DNA from: Chromatiales bacterium
Lineage (GTDB): Bacteria; Pseudomonadota; Gammaproteobacteria; Steroidobacterales; GCA-2729495
Direction: 5' to 3'
Assembly: GCA_016789885.1 (NCBI GenBank)
Contig: JAEUPZ010000002.1
Location: 1-64,000, forward strand
Length of the DNA stretch: 64,000 bases
Part shown: piece by piece, positions 32,914 to 42,051 of the stretch
Layout: every line of letters begins with the position of its first letter
Position numbering within the stretch: the stretch's first letter is position 1
Translations under genes and position numbers: made by a program
The notes under the pieces: generated by a model
Database searches by the model: none
Seen by the model: only the letters and a program-made list of their open reading frames with translations
What the model was told of the DNA's origin: nothing

Positions 32914-34572
32914 TCAGCGCCGTCCCGTGGCCGCGTCGTACGCCTTCCGCCGCACCAGGGCCCGGCGGTCGAGATGATCGAGCACCGCGCGGTCGAGGCC
33001 CGCCACGGGCGTGAACTTCGTGCCCATCACCAGCGTCAGGTCGCTGTCGGGCCGGTACCCGGGCCACGGCGGCAGGCCGGGGCCGTTGGGGTTGCCGTGC
33101 TTCGCCATGTTGACCCAGTAGCCACGCACGGTGTCGCCCCAGGCCAGGTCCTCGGCGCTGGGCCGGAACACCGCCGCCTCGGCCGGGCGCTGGAACTCCG
33201 GGTGGATGTCGAGGCGGCCGAAGACGTAGGGCATCTCGAGGCCGTGCACCGAACCCGGGAACCGGCCGCGCACCGCCGTCTGCTGGTAGTCGGTGCGATA
33301 CAGCCACGCGGGCGAGGACACGTTGGCCATCTGCCTGGCGAGGTAGCGCGTGGGACTCAGGAAGAGGCCCTCGGCGAACCACCGCTGCGAAACGCCGATA
33401 CGGGTCCACTGGTCGTCGAAGGGCGCCAGGTCCTCGTCGGACAGCCCCTCGAGCAGCGCACCGGCCAGGAACCACTGCCCGATGAGGGGGATGTCGGCGA
33501 TCTGGTTCCACTCCCAGCTGTTGGCCCCGCCGATGTAGGGCACGTCGTGCTGCTCGCCGCGCTCGAAGACCCGCGCCAGGTCGTCGACGATGACCTTGCC
33601 GTCGACGACCGGGTTGAAGGGCCGCTGCTTCGCCTTCTGGTAGGCGACGATATCGGGCCAGGGAACATTGCGCAGCGCCGCGACCACCTGCTCGTCGGTG
33701 CCGCGGGCGATGCCAAAGTGCGCAGCGAACTCCTCGCCGATGCCCTCGCTCGACATGCCCGTCAGCCCCCGGGGCATCGTCTCGCGATAGTGCATCGACC
33801 GGTCGATGAGCACGCCGCTGCCCATGGCGATGGCCCGGTGGAACAGGCCGCGGGCCCTGGGCGAGGCCATCAGGTAATTCACCGACACGCCGCCGGCCGA
33901 GTGGCCGAAAATCGTGACCTTGCCCGGATCGCCACCGAAGGCCGCGATGTTCCGCTGCACCCACTCCAGGGCCGCGATCTGGTCGAACAGGCCGTAATTG
34001 ACCAGCGGCTCGCCCGACTGCAGCCGGCTCAGCGCGGGGTGGCCGAAGCGGCCGAGGTAGCCCAGCCGGTAGTTGACGACGACGAGCACGATGCCTTCGC
34101 GGGCGAGCACCGTGCCGTCGTACAGCGGCATGACGTTGGAGCCGGCCTGCATGTTGCCGCCGTGCATGTAGAACATGACGGGCACCGGGCCTCGCCCGGG
34201 AGCGGGCGCCCAGACGGTGAGCGTCAGGCAGTCCTCGTCGAGGCCGGCCGACCGCAGCGAATCGTTGACCCACTCCTCGCTGTAGTCGCCGATGTGCTGC
34301 GGGCAGGCGTGGCCGTGGCGGTCCGCGTCGCGCACGCCCGTCCAGGCGGCAGCGGGCTGCGGCGGACGCCAGCGGAGCGCGCCGACCGGCGGTGCCGCGT
34401 AGGGAATGCCGAGGAAGCGCTGCACGCCGTCTTCGCTGACGCCCCGGAGTTCGCCCGTCTCGACGCGGACGACGGGACGGTCGGCAGCCCGGGCCGGTGC
34501 CAGGGCGACGAGGACCAGCAGGATGGCGCACACCGCCACCCGGCCCGGGATCGGGACCATCGACTTCTCCAC
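32914..34572 (-). CDS. Type B carboxylesterase
   Basis: A 552-residue secreted esterase. A signal peptide (about 1-30) is followed by the family pattern F-L-G-I-P-Y-A-A-P-P-V-G near 53-64, the oxyanion hole H-G-G-N at 137-140 and the catalytic serine S225 in G-H-S-A-G-G. E-D-C-L-T-L near 113-118 is the second type B signature. An acidic residue and histidine that complete the triad are expected near 345 and 450. It hydrolyses carboxylic esters in the periplasm or outside the cell; the substrate is unknown. It lies 50 bases downstream of the S9 peptidase gene on the same strand. Confidence 0.88.
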   Translation of the reverse strand: MEKSMVPIPGRVAVCAILLVLVALAPARAADRPVVRVETGELRGVSEDGVQRFLGIPYAAPPVGALRWRPPQPAAAWTGVRDADRHGHACPQHIGDYSEEWVNDSLRSAGLDEDCLTLTVWAPAPGRGPVPVMFYMHGGNMQAGSNVMPLYDGTVLAREGIVLVVVNYRLGYLGRFGHPALSRLQSGEPLVNYGLFDQIAALEWVQRNIAAFGGDPGKVTIFGHSAGGVSVNYLMASPRARGLFHRAIAMGSGVLIDRSMHYRETMPRGLTGMSSEGIGEEFAAHFGIARGTDEQVVAALRNVPWPDIVAYQKAKQRPFNPVVDGKVIVDDLARVFERGEQHDVPYIGGANSWEWNQIADIPLIGQWFLAGALLEGLSDEDLAPFDDQWTRIGVSQRWFAEGLFLSPTRYLARQMANVSSPAWLYRTDYQQTAVRGRFPGSVHGLEMPYVFGRLDIHPEFQRPAEAAVFRPSAEDLAWGDTVRGYWVNMAKHGNPNGPGLPPWPGYRPDSDLTLVMGTKFTPVAGLDRAVLDHLDRRALVRRKAYDAATGRR

Positions 34573-34622
34573 GGGGCCGGACGCCCCGCGGTCAGGTTAC
34601 CCGCTTCAGCTGTCCCGCGGCA

Positions 34623-36584
34623 TCACCCGCCCGCACCCAGATGCTCGCGGAGGAAACGGTCCAGGGTCTCGAACAGCTGGCGGCGATGACCCTTGTCGGC
34701 CAGCGCGTGATTGCCGCCCGGGATCTCGAGGTAGGTGACGGGCCGCCCGGCGGCGGTGAGCGCGCGCTCCATGGACCGCGAATGATCGACGGCGACGACC
34801 CGGTCGCGGTCACCGTGGACCAGCAGCACCGGCGCGGTGATGGCGCCGGCCCGCTGCAGGGGCGAGGCCGCGGCAAGCTGCGGCCCGTCGCGCCAGGGGC
34901 TGCCGATGCGGGCAGCGGTCACCTGGCCGGACAGGTAGCTCATGCTGTTGGCCCGGGCCAGCCGCCGGAGGTCACTGATGCCCGCGATGCTGGCCGCGCA
35001 CCGGTAGAGCGCGGGCTCGCGCACGAGCCCCATCAGCGCGGCATAGCCACCGTAGGACCAGCCGACGATGCAGAGGCGCTGCGGGTCTGCGATGCCCTCG
35101 TTGATGAGCCAGCGCGTCCCGTCGGTCACGTCGTCCTGCATGGCGCCACCCCACTCGCGGCGGCCCGCCTGCTCGAAGGCGGCGCCGTAGCCGGCGGAGC
35201 CGCGGAAGTTGACCTGCAGCACGGCGTAGCCACGGCTCGCGAGCAGCTGCACGAGGGGCGCGAACTCGGCCACGTCCCGGGACTCTGGCCCGCCGTGGGG
35301 CAGCACGACGGCGGACAGTGGCCTCGCGGGCCGTGAACCGGTTCCCGGTGGCAGCGTGAGGTAGCCGGGAATCTCGAGCCCGTCGCGGGCCCGGAACGCG
35401 ACCGGCCGGACGGCCGCCAGCGCGAGGCGGTCGAGGGCCGGATAGTCGCGGGCCAGCTCGCGCAGGGGTTCGCCGGGGCCGGCGACGACGTACCGGCCCG
35501 GCCGGTCCGTCGACGCGACGTAGGCGATGACCCGCCGCAGGTCGTCGGCAACGGCGACCAGCCGCACGTCGTCGGCGCCCGACTCCGACCGCAGCCGGTT
35601 CGCGAGGGCTGCCGCGCGCGGATCGAACCAGTGGCTGCGGCGCAGGTCGCGGTCGTACTCGACGCCGAGGACGTGCCGCGCAGAACCATCCGTCACCACG
35701 CGCCCGATGTCGACGACGGAATCGCGGAACAGCACCTCGCGGAACCGGCGGGCACCCAGGTCGTAGCGGTACAGCCCGGTGGTGCCCTCGTGGTTCGAGC
35801 GGACGAGCAGCACGTCCGGATCATCACCCTCGAAGGCGACGGGCGTGAACACGCGCCCCGCCGTCAGCGGGTCCTCGCTGAGCAGGCGGAAGGCGCCGCC
35901 GTCGGGATCGCGCACGAAGGTCCGGCGGCTGACACCGGCGGCGTGGATGCCGTGCCCGACCCGCACGCGGCCGGCGCCATCGGCGAGCCAGGTGGCGACG
36001 CCCGGGTGCGTGCCCTGGACGAGGCGGCGCTTGCCGCTGGCGACGTCGACGCGATACACGCGCGGCCGGCCCCGGTCGGCCGAGGTCAGCGCCAGCAGCA
36101 CGTGGCCCGGGTCTGCTGGCAGCACATCGACGAGCTCGACGCGCTGGAGGAGCCACTCGCGATCGCGTGGTGCCGGCAGTTCCCGCCGCAGCTGGCCGTC
36201 CGGGCCGAGGGCAACGACCCGTGCGGCGCGCAGGCCGAGGCCGCCATCCTCGATGCGGGCACTGAGACCAGCCAGCAGCAGGCCGGAGCCCTTCCACGCG
36301 AGCCACTCGACGCCCACGTCGCGCGCCTGGAAGAGCGCCGGCGGACGGGACGGCGCATCGAGATCGAAGACCGCGATGACGTAGCCGGTGCCGTCGCGGA
36401 GCAATCCCGCGGCACGCCGGCCGTCCGGCGACATGGCGAAGTCGGCGACGCCGGGCAGGCCGGCGTAGAGCACTGCCGGCACGTCGGCGGGCGTCGAGGC
36501 AACCACCCTCGCCACGGCCATCAGGGTGCCGAGCAGCAATGCCAGGCCCGCGCACAGGCGAGGGTGCCGTTGGCTACGCGGCAT
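34623..36584 (-). CDS. S9 family prolyl oligopeptidase-like peptidase
   Basis: A 653-residue exported peptidase with a signal peptide near residues 9-30. A beta-propeller region (about 40-400) is followed by an alpha/beta hydrolase domain with nucleophile in G-W-S-Y-G-G-Y near 510, acid in V-H-G-D-R-D near 593 and base in G-G-N-H near 623. It is a close relative of the broken peptidase gene at 42052-44091; both carry V-V-(L/M)-P-H-G-G-P and R-G-Y-A-V-L-Q. The start M-P-R-S was preferred to an upstream ATG because it leads directly into the signal peptide. It is probably a dipeptidyl or acylaminoacyl peptidase acting in the periplasm. Confidence 0.88.
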   Translation of the reverse strand: MPRSQRHPRLCAGLALLLGTLMAVARVVASTPADVPAVLYAGLPGVADFAMSPDGRRAAGLLRDGTGYVIAVFDLDAPSRPPALFQARDVGVEWLAWKGSGLLLAGLSARIEDGGLGLRAARVVALGPDGQLRRELPAPRDREWLLQRVELVDVLPADPGHVLLALTSADRGRPRVYRVDVASGKRRLVQGTHPGVATWLADGAGRVRVGHGIHAAGVSRRTFVRDPDGGAFRLLSEDPLTAGRVFTPVAFEGDDPDVLLVRSNHEGTTGLYRYDLGARRFREVLFRDSVVDIGRVVTDGSARHVLGVEYDRDLRRSHWFDPRAAALANRLRSESGADDVRLVAVADDLRRVIAYVASTDRPGRYVVAGPGEPLRELARDYPALDRLALAAVRPVAFRARDGLEIPGYLTLPPGTGSRPARPLSAVVLPHGGPESRDVAEFAPLVQLLASRGYAVLQVNFRGSAGYGAAFEQAGRREWGGAMQDDVTDGTRWLINEGIADPQRLCIVGWSYGGYAALMGLVREPALYRCAASIAGISDLRRLARANSMSYLSGQVTAARIGSPWRDGPQLAAASPLQRAGAITAPVLLVHGDRDRVVAVDHSRSMERALTAAGRPVTYLEIPGGNHALADKGHRRQLFETLDRFLREHLGAGG

Positions 36585-36908
36585 CGGGTCGACGGCCCTT
36601 GAATCGGCGACGCAGCTTTGCCGCCATGCGTTGCTCCCGAGCGGAACCAGTGTTTCGGAGACGGCGGTGCGCATGGATTCTGCATCGGCCCGGCGACAGC
36701 CGGAAACGGGGGCGCGCGACGTTTACCGTCGAGCCGCTCCGGCAATGACGGACGCCGGCCACGCCTGCCGGGCATTCGTGCGGAAATCACGCGCCCGGGG
36801 CAGCCGGGCTGGGCTGCCGCGCCGGTAGCCCAGCGGCCACCCGGGTGGCGAGGCGCCCATCACTGCGGCTGCCGCCACCACGATGCGGCGGGCGTCACGG
36901 CGTTGGGA

Positions 36909-37580
36909 TCAGGTGCAGAGCACCGGCAGCCCCGCGTCCTGGCGGATGCGCTGGACCTTCTGGAGGCCGGACAGCGCCTCGGCCCGGGCGGCGTTGCGGT
37001 CGGCCCGGGCCGGGTCGAACTCGCCCCAGCGGCGGTACACATCGTCGGCCCGGGCAGTGTTGTTCGACTCTTCGGCGGCCATGGCCTCGATCAGCAGGGC
37101 GTAGCCCCGGCGCGCGGTGACCGTCTCGGTGGCGAAGGCGCGCTCGGCCCGGGACATGGCGGTGACGTGCCGGCAGCGGGCCAGCTCCTCGCCGGCGGCG
37201 AAGTTGGCGTCGCCGATGAGCGCCCGCAGCCCGGCATTGGGATCGGCAGCGGCGGTGCCGGCCGGCGGACTGGCGGGCCGGGCGGCCGGCTGGGTCGGCG
37301 CCGGTGGCGGCATGTCGGTGCCCCGCGCCTCGCGGTCGCGGGCCGCGCCGTCCATGGCGCCCACGGCGGCACCCGAGGCAGCCCCGACGGCGCCGGCGCG
37401 CAGCGCGTTGTTCACCGCATCGCCGCCCCAGAAGACCGTGCCCACCGCGCCGGCCACCATGCCGCCGACGGCACCCCGGCTCGCGCCGCGGCCGGCGCCT
37501 TCCTGGCTGGCGGTGGAACAGCCGCCCGCGACGGCGGCGGCCACGATGACGGCGGCGAGGGATGGAAGCGGCGGGCGCAC
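36909..37580 (-). CDS. Glycine-zipper lipoprotein, unknown
   Basis: A 223-residue predicted lipoprotein starting at a GTG. The signal ends at V-A-G-G-C, with the lipid-carrying cysteine near residue 20. Residues about 27-80 form two glycine-zipper segments (R-G-A-V-G-G-M-V-A-G-A-V-G, then A-G-A-V-G-A-A-S-G-A-A-V-G), as in outer-membrane-associated lipoproteins. A helical, alanine-rich C-terminal half holds C-R-H-V near 148 and a final C-T. No named family is recognised. It is divergent from the patatin gene with 123 bases between. Confidence 0.65.
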   Translation of the reverse strand: MRPPLPSLAAVIVAAAVAGGCSTASQEGAGRGASRGAVGGMVAGAVGTVFWGGDAVNNALRAGAVGAASGAAVGAMDGAARDREARGTDMPPPAPTQPAARPASPPAGTAAADPNAGLRALIGDANFAAGEELARCRHVTAMSRAERAFATETVTARRGYALLIEAMAAEESNNTARADDVYRRWGEFDPARADRNAARAEALSGLQKVQRIRQDAGLPVLCT

Positions 37581-37703
37581 GGCGGGTCTCCAGTGGACGC
37601 GGCGAGGATAGCAGAGGCCTTCCGGCACCGTGGCAGGCCGCGTCGTCACCCCGATGCCACGGGATCCCGGTAACATCGCGCACCCCCAGAACTGGACGCA
37701 CCC

Positions 37704-38726
37704 GTGCAGGACCGCCAGACAGTACTCGCCGACCTCGGCCTGCAGGGCGGCGGCGCCCACGGCGCCTTCACCTGGGGCGTCCTCGACCGGCTGCTCGAAG
37801 AGCCCTGGCTCAGGTACGACGGCATCTCCGGCACCTCGGCCGGCGCGATGAACGCCGCCGTGATGATCGATGGCTACACCGCCGGCGGCCCGGACGGTGC
37901 GCGGGCGGCACTGGAACGCTTCTGGAAGGCGGTGTCGGATGCGGCCCGGTTCAGCCCGATCCGGCGCGGACCGCTGGAGGTGCTCACCGGCACCTGGACC
38001 CTCGACTATTCGCCGATGTTCGTGGCGATGGACCTGGCCTCGCGTGTCGCGTCGCCCTACGACTTGAACCCCTTCGCCACCAACCCGCTCGAGCAGATCC
38101 TGCGCGAGCACATCGACTTCGACCGCCTGCGGGATGCGCCGATCAAGCTCTTCGTCACCGCGACCAACGTACGCACCGGTCGGGGGCGGGTCTTCCGCAA
38201 TGCCGACGTGACGCCGGACGTGCTGATGGCCTCGGCGTGCCTGCCGACGCTCTTCCGGGCCATCGAGATCGACGGCGACGCCTACTGGGACGGCGGCTAC
38301 TCCGGCAATCCGTCCATCGCGCCGCTGATCCGCGAGTGCTCGTCCCACGACACCATCATCGTGCAGATCAATCCCATCGAGCGGCCCGGCACGCCACGCA
38401 CGGCGACCGAGATCCACAACCGGCTGAACGAGATCGCCTTCAACTCGGTACTGATCAAGGAGTTCCGCGCCGCCGCGCTGCTGCGGCAGGTGGCCGATCC
38501 CGGCACCGGCGAGGGCCAGCTGCTGGCGAAGATGCGCATGCATCGCATCGCCAGCGACATCATGCTCGAACTGGGCTACTCGTCGAAGCTGCTGGCCGAG
38601 TGGGACTTCTTCGTGATGCTGAAGAACGCGGGCCGCGACGCGGCTTCGCAGTTCCTCGAGCAGCACGGCGCCGACCTCGGCGTGCGCTCGACCCTCGACC
38701 TCGACAGATACCTCGAAGGCATCTGA
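37704..38726 (+). CDS. Patatin-like phospholipase
   Basis: A 340-residue lipid acyl hydrolase with the patatin catalytic dyad. The oxyanion loop is G-G-G-A-H-G at 15-20, the nucleophile S45 lies in G-T-S-A-G, and the aspartate is D196 in D-G-G. It has no signal peptide, so it is probably cytoplasmic or an effector. The start is a GTG that places the glycine loop at the usual distance from the N-terminus. The GntP-family permease gene follows after four bases, suggesting co-transcription. Confidence 0.9.
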   Translation: MQDRQTVLADLGLQGGGAHGAFTWGVLDRLLEEPWLRYDGISGTSAGAMNAAVMIDGYTAGGPDGARAALERFWKAVSDAARFSPIRRGPLEVLTGTWTLDYSPMFVAMDLASRVASPYDLNPFATNPLEQILREHIDFDRLRDAPIKLFVTATNVRTGRGRVFRNADVTPDVLMASACLPTLFRAIEIDGDAYWDGGYSGNPSIAPLIRECSSHDTIIVQINPIERPGTPRTATEIHNRLNEIAFNSVLIKEFRAAALLRQVADPGTGEGQLLAKMRMHRIASDIMLELGYSSKLLAEWDFFVMLKNAGRDAASQFLEQHGADLGVRSTLDLDRYLEGI

Positions 38727-38730
38727 CCCC

Positions 38731-40182
38731 ATGGGCCTGCTCGGAATCCTGCTGGCGCTCGGCGTCCTCATGTGGCTGTCGTTCCGCGGCTGGAGCGTGC
38801 TGCTGCTGGCGCCGGCGGCGGCGCTGCTGGTGGCCGCGTTCTCGGCCGAGCCGCTGCTGCCGCACTGGACCGCCACGTTCATGGGGTCCGCGGCCGGCTT
38901 CGTGGCGCAGTTCTTCCCGCTGTTCCTGCTGGGCGCCCTGTTCGGCAAGCTGATGGAGGACAGCGGCTCGGTGGCCGCCATCGCGCGCTACATGACGGCG
39001 ACGCTGGGGACGGGGCGCGCGACGCTCGCCGTGGTGCTGGCCGGGGCGCTCGTGACCTACGGCGGCGTGAGCCTGTTCGTCGCCTTCTTCGTCATCGGGC
39101 CCATGGCCCAGGCACTCTTCCAGGCCGCCGACATTCCGCGCCGGCTGATGCCCGCCGCCATCGCGCTGGGCACCACGACCTTCACCATGACCGCCATGCC
39201 CGGTACGCCGGCGATCCAGAACGCGATCCCGATGCCGTTCTTCGGCACCACGCCGTTCGCCGCACCCGGGCTTGGCCTGATCGCCTCGGCCATCATGCTG
39301 GCCTTCGGCCTGGCGTGGCTGGCCTACGCGGAGCGCGGCGCGCGCCGGCGTGGCGAAGGCTTTGCCGCGGTCGCCGCTGACGTGTCAGAGGTCGCAAGCG
39401 ACCCCCTGGTACGCGAGCGCGCAACCACCGCGAGCACCTTCGATCCGCCCGAAGCCGGCCGTGGACGGATCTCGGCCCGGGAACCGGGCTTCATCGTGGC
39501 CATCGCGCCGCTGGTCGTCGTGGTGGCCGCCAACCTGCTGATGTCCTTCGTCGTCCTGCCGCGGCTCGACCTCACGTTCCTCGAGGAGGAGCGCTGGGCC
39601 GGCCTGTCGCTGGCGGGATCGAGCGGCGTGTGGTCGGTGCTCGTTGCCCTGGTGTGCGCCATCGCCGCCCTGCTGCTGCTGAACCGCAGCCGGCTGGCTG
39701 CGGTGCGCGAATCGATGGACGCCGGCGCCAACGCCGCCGTGCTGCCGGTGCTGAGCGTCGCGAGCCTGGTCGGCTTCGGCGCCGTCGTCGCCGCGATGCC
39801 GGCCTTCGAACTGGTGCGCGACTGGGTGCTGTCGATCCAGGGCGGCCTGCTGGTGTCGCTGGCGCTCTCGACGAACATCCTGGCCGCCCTCACCGGCTCG
39901 GCGTCGGGCGGCATGACCATCGCCCTCGACGCCCTCGGCGCCACCTACCTGGCCCTCGCCGAAGCCCAGGGCATGGACCCCGCGGTGCTGCACCGGGTCG
40001 CCGCGATCGCCGCCGGCACCCTCGACAGCCTGCCCCACAACGGCGCCATCGTGACGCTGCTCGCCGTCTGCGGCACCACCCACCGCGACAGCTACTTCCA
40101 CATCGCCATGGCGGTGATCGTGGGCCCGATCGTCGCGCTCGGGGCGATCATCGGGCTGGGGAGCGCCTTCGGGTCGTTCTAG
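38731..40182 (+). CDS. GntP-family permease
   Basis: A 483-residue inner-membrane permease with about twelve to fourteen spans, similar to gluconate:H+ symporters and related hydroxyacid carriers. The conserved segments G-L-F-G-K-L-M-E-D-S-G (here L-F-G-K-L-M-E-D-S-G at about 70-79), A-M-P-G-T-P-A-I-Q-N and D-S-L-P-H-N-G-A are present. It likely takes up a small sugar acid or hydroxyacid; the substrate is unproven. It follows the patatin gene by four bases, and a 12-bp hairpin after the stop ends the unit. Confidence 0.88.
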   Translation: MGLLGILLALGVLMWLSFRGWSVLLLAPAAALLVAAFSAEPLLPHWTATFMGSAAGFVAQFFPLFLLGALFGKLMEDSGSVAAIARYMTATLGTGRATLAVVLAGALVTYGGVSLFVAFFVIGPMAQALFQAADIPRRLMPAAIALGTTTFTMTAMPGTPAIQNAIPMPFFGTTPFAAPGLGLIASAIMLAFGLAWLAYAERGARRRGEGFAAVAADVSEVASDPLVRERATTASTFDPPEAGRGRISAREPGFIVAIAPLVVVVAANLLMSFVVLPRLDLTFLEEERWAGLSLAGSSGVWSVLVALVCAIAALLLLNRSRLAAVRESMDAGANAAVLPVLSVASLVGFGAVVAAMPAFELVRDWVLSIQGGLLVSLALSTNILAALTGSASGGMTIALDALGATYLALAEAQGMDPAVLHRVAAIAAGTLDSLPHNGAIVTLLAVCGTTHRDSYFHIAMAVIVGPIVALGAIIGLGSAFGSF

Positions 40183-40203
40183 GCCCGGGGTCGCCGCCAC
40201 GGC

Positions 40204-40239
40204 GCACCGGCCGCGGCCGCTCCGTGGCGCGGCCGGTGC
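40204..40239. terminator. Strong convergent hairpin
   Basis: A perfect 12-bp stem (GCACCGGCCGCG with CGCGGCCGGTGC) and a 12-base loop, between the ends of the GntP-family gene and the leftward DUF4136 lipoprotein gene. No T tract. Confidence 0.6.
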
Positions 40240-40250
40240 AGGGGAAGGAC

Positions 40251-40829
40251 TCAGCCGGCGCCGGACGGCAGCGTGCCGGCCCGCGCCGGGAAGCCCTCCA
40301 TCGCCAGGGCCACCGCCCGGGCGATCGAGTCGGCGTCCAGGCTCCCACGGTCGACCTTGCCGGATACCGTGCCGCTCCAGATCTCCTGGTTCGCCGCCGC
40401 ATCGGCCACGTGGATGATGAGCTGCCCTTCCTGGTAGCTCTGCACGCTGGCGCTGCTGACACCCACCGAGCCGCCCACGTTGCCGCCCCAGCTACCCATG
40501 CCGATGCCGACCCGCACCGGGCTCGACCTGACCATGTCCTTCGCCGCCGTCTCGTAGTAGATGCGCAGGTCGGGGGCCGCGTCGTCTTCGCGGTAGCCAC
40601 GCCGGGTCATCTCGGCGATCACCGCATTGCGGATGTTCACGTCGAGCATCGGCATCGGCGCCTCGGTGCCCGCGGCATCACCGGCAGCGGCCAGGCTGAA
40701 GGTGCTGAAGCGGGAGAAGTCGACCCCGGGCGCGGCCTGGGAGTAGTGGCGTGGTGCCGGCGTCATGGTGCAGGCGGCCAGCGCTGCGAGCAGGGAGAGG
40801 ACGACGACCCGGGCGACTGGACTGCGCAT
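40251..40829 (-). CDS. DUF4136 lipoprotein
   Basis: A 192-residue lipoprotein with a clear lipobox L-A-A-C (cysteine at residue 20). The DUF4136 domain follows: the opening F-S-R-F-S-T-F near 39-45, then P-D-L-R-I-Y-Y near 85-91 and the repeated V-G-x-G-x-G glycine segment near 106-125. Such proteins sit in the outer membrane facing the periplasm; their function is unknown. It is transcribed leftward, convergent with the GntP-family permease. Confidence 0.85.
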   Translation of the reverse strand: MRSPVARVVVLSLLAALAACTMTPAPRHYSQAAPGVDFSRFSTFSLAAAGDAAGTEAPMPMLDVNIRNAVIAEMTRRGYREDDAAPDLRIYYETAAKDMVRSSPVRVGIGMGSWGGNVGGSVGVSSASVQSYQEGQLIIHVADAAANQEIWSGTVSGKVDRGSLDADSIARAVALAMEGFPARAGTLPSGAG

Positions 40830-40932
40830 GGAGGACCCCCATCAGGTCACCATGCTAGCGCAAGCCGCCGGGGCGCAGGCCCGGGTGGCCGGTGAAGCGG
40901 CGGGGGCGCGTCCGCTCGCCGCGGCTCGGGGC

Positions 40933-41703
40933 CTAGGGCCGTCTCACGCTGGCCCGCCGGCCCAGCAGCGCGAGGCCCGACAACAGCAGCCAGCCGGCGG
41001 CGGGCAGCGGGATGACAGCAAGGTCGCCATCGCGTACGGCGAGAACGGCGCGGAAGCCGCCCTTGAGGCTCGACCCCTGGTTGCCATCGAGGAAGCCCGA
41101 CTGCGGGCCGAACCGGAAGACCCAGGCGAGGTCGGTGCTCGGGTCCCACGAACGTCCGGTCCAGTACGCACCGGCCACGAAGTTGGTGAACGGCCCGCGG
41201 TTCAGGAACCCGCCGCCCGCCTGCGGCACGCAGGTGTTGCCCGATGACGCCGGGCCGCAGAACGCCAGGTTGCCGAGGGTCGTGTAGTTCAGGTGCGCGA
41301 GCTCGCTGGCCGTCGTGCCGGCGAACACAGAGCCAGGCGCCCCGAGGCCGTAGCCCACGTCGGTGCTGCCGTCGTAGCTGCGCTGGTACTGGAATGCCAC
41401 GCCGTTGGCTGGATCCACCGTCGGCAGGCGCCAATCATCCTGGCCGAGGTAGGCGGCCGCGTTCATCGCCGCGACCCACTCGACGGCCGTGAACCAGGTC
41501 ATCGTGCCGTCAGCCGCAATCCCGTCGACACCAAACGTCCCGGTCGCCGCCAGGTTTGCGTTGGCAACCCAGGTCACGTCCAGCAGGTCATCGTAGAAGG
41601 CCTGGTAATCAGTCCCGCCCGGCGTCAGCGGTGCGCGCCCCAGCAGGGCCGCCTCGGCGCTGCCACCGGCGAGAAGCAGGGAAACGAGGATTGCCGTGCG
41701 CAT
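40933..41703 (-). CDS. DUF1566-type protein with VPLPA-CTERM tail
   Basis: A 256-residue secreted protein with a signal peptide (about 1-18). The DUF1566/lectin-like region holds W-V-A-N-A-N-L-A near 47-54, W-R-L-P-T near 92-96 and Y-W-T-G near 183-186. A C-terminal sorting signal I-P-L-P-A-A-G-W-L-L-L-S-G-L-A-L-L-G-R-R follows. This is the VPLPA variant of exosortase-dependent anchors, so surface display is expected. Its 5' side carries a 24-bp palindrome (41762-41785). The start M-R-T-A-I-L was chosen because it begins the signal peptide; the frame stays open upstream. Confidence 0.8.
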   Translation of the reverse strand: MRTAILVSLLLAGGSAEAALLGRAPLTPGGTDYQAFYDDLLDVTWVANANLAATGTFGVDGIAADGTMTWFTAVEWVAAMNAAAYLGQDDWRLPTVDPANGVAFQYQRSYDGSTDVGYGLGAPGSVFAGTTASELAHLNYTTLGNLAFCGPASSGNTCVPQAGGGFLNRGPFTNFVAGAYWTGRSWDPSTDLAWVFRFGPQSGFLDGNQGSSLKGGFRAVLAVRDGDLAVIPLPAAGWLLLSGLALLGRRASVRRP

Positions 41704-41761
41704 GGACCACCACCGTGCCGTGATTGTTGTTGGACCGAACCTGGCACGGGGTGGACGGCGA

Positions 41762-41785
41762 CGCGTCACCCAGGTGGGTGACGCG
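41762..41785. promoter_or_regulatory. 24-bp palindrome with TCACCC half-sites
   Basis: Ten-base arms CGCGTCACCC and GGGTGACGCG around AGGT (11-base arms if the A-T pair is counted). It lies 59 bases upstream of the VPLPA-CTERM gene start. A second site with the same half-sites and spacing lies at 41954-41971. Probably an operator for a dimeric regulator. Confidence 0.5.
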
Positions 41786-41953
41786 GCCGCAGGCTTGCAG
41801 CGACGCACGGGGCCGGATTATGTCAGGCCGATGGCGTCGTCAGGCCCGCGCGAATGGCCACGTGACCGCGACGCTTCGGGCAACGCGCCCGTGGTGGCCC
41901 ACGTCGGCAGGGCGCTTCGGCCATGGGCCTCCGGCCTGCTGACCTTCCGGCGC

Positions 41954-41971
41954 ATCACCCAAACGGGTGAT
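41954..41971. promoter_or_regulatory. Second TCACCC-N4-GGGTGA palindrome
   Basis: Seven-base arms ATCACCC and GGGTGAT around AAAC, about 80 bases before the broken S9 peptidase start. Half-sites and spacing match the palindrome at 41762-41785. The 348-base gap 41704-42051 holds these two sites and a CCGTGCC/GGCACGG inverted repeat (41713-41749), and no gene. Confidence 0.45.
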
Positions 41972-42051
41972 TTCCCGCGGTGGACCGTTCGCTATCCTCG
42001 GTCGCTCTGCAGCCACAGCGGCCGCCAGTCGCACATTGCCGGGGGGCGGAT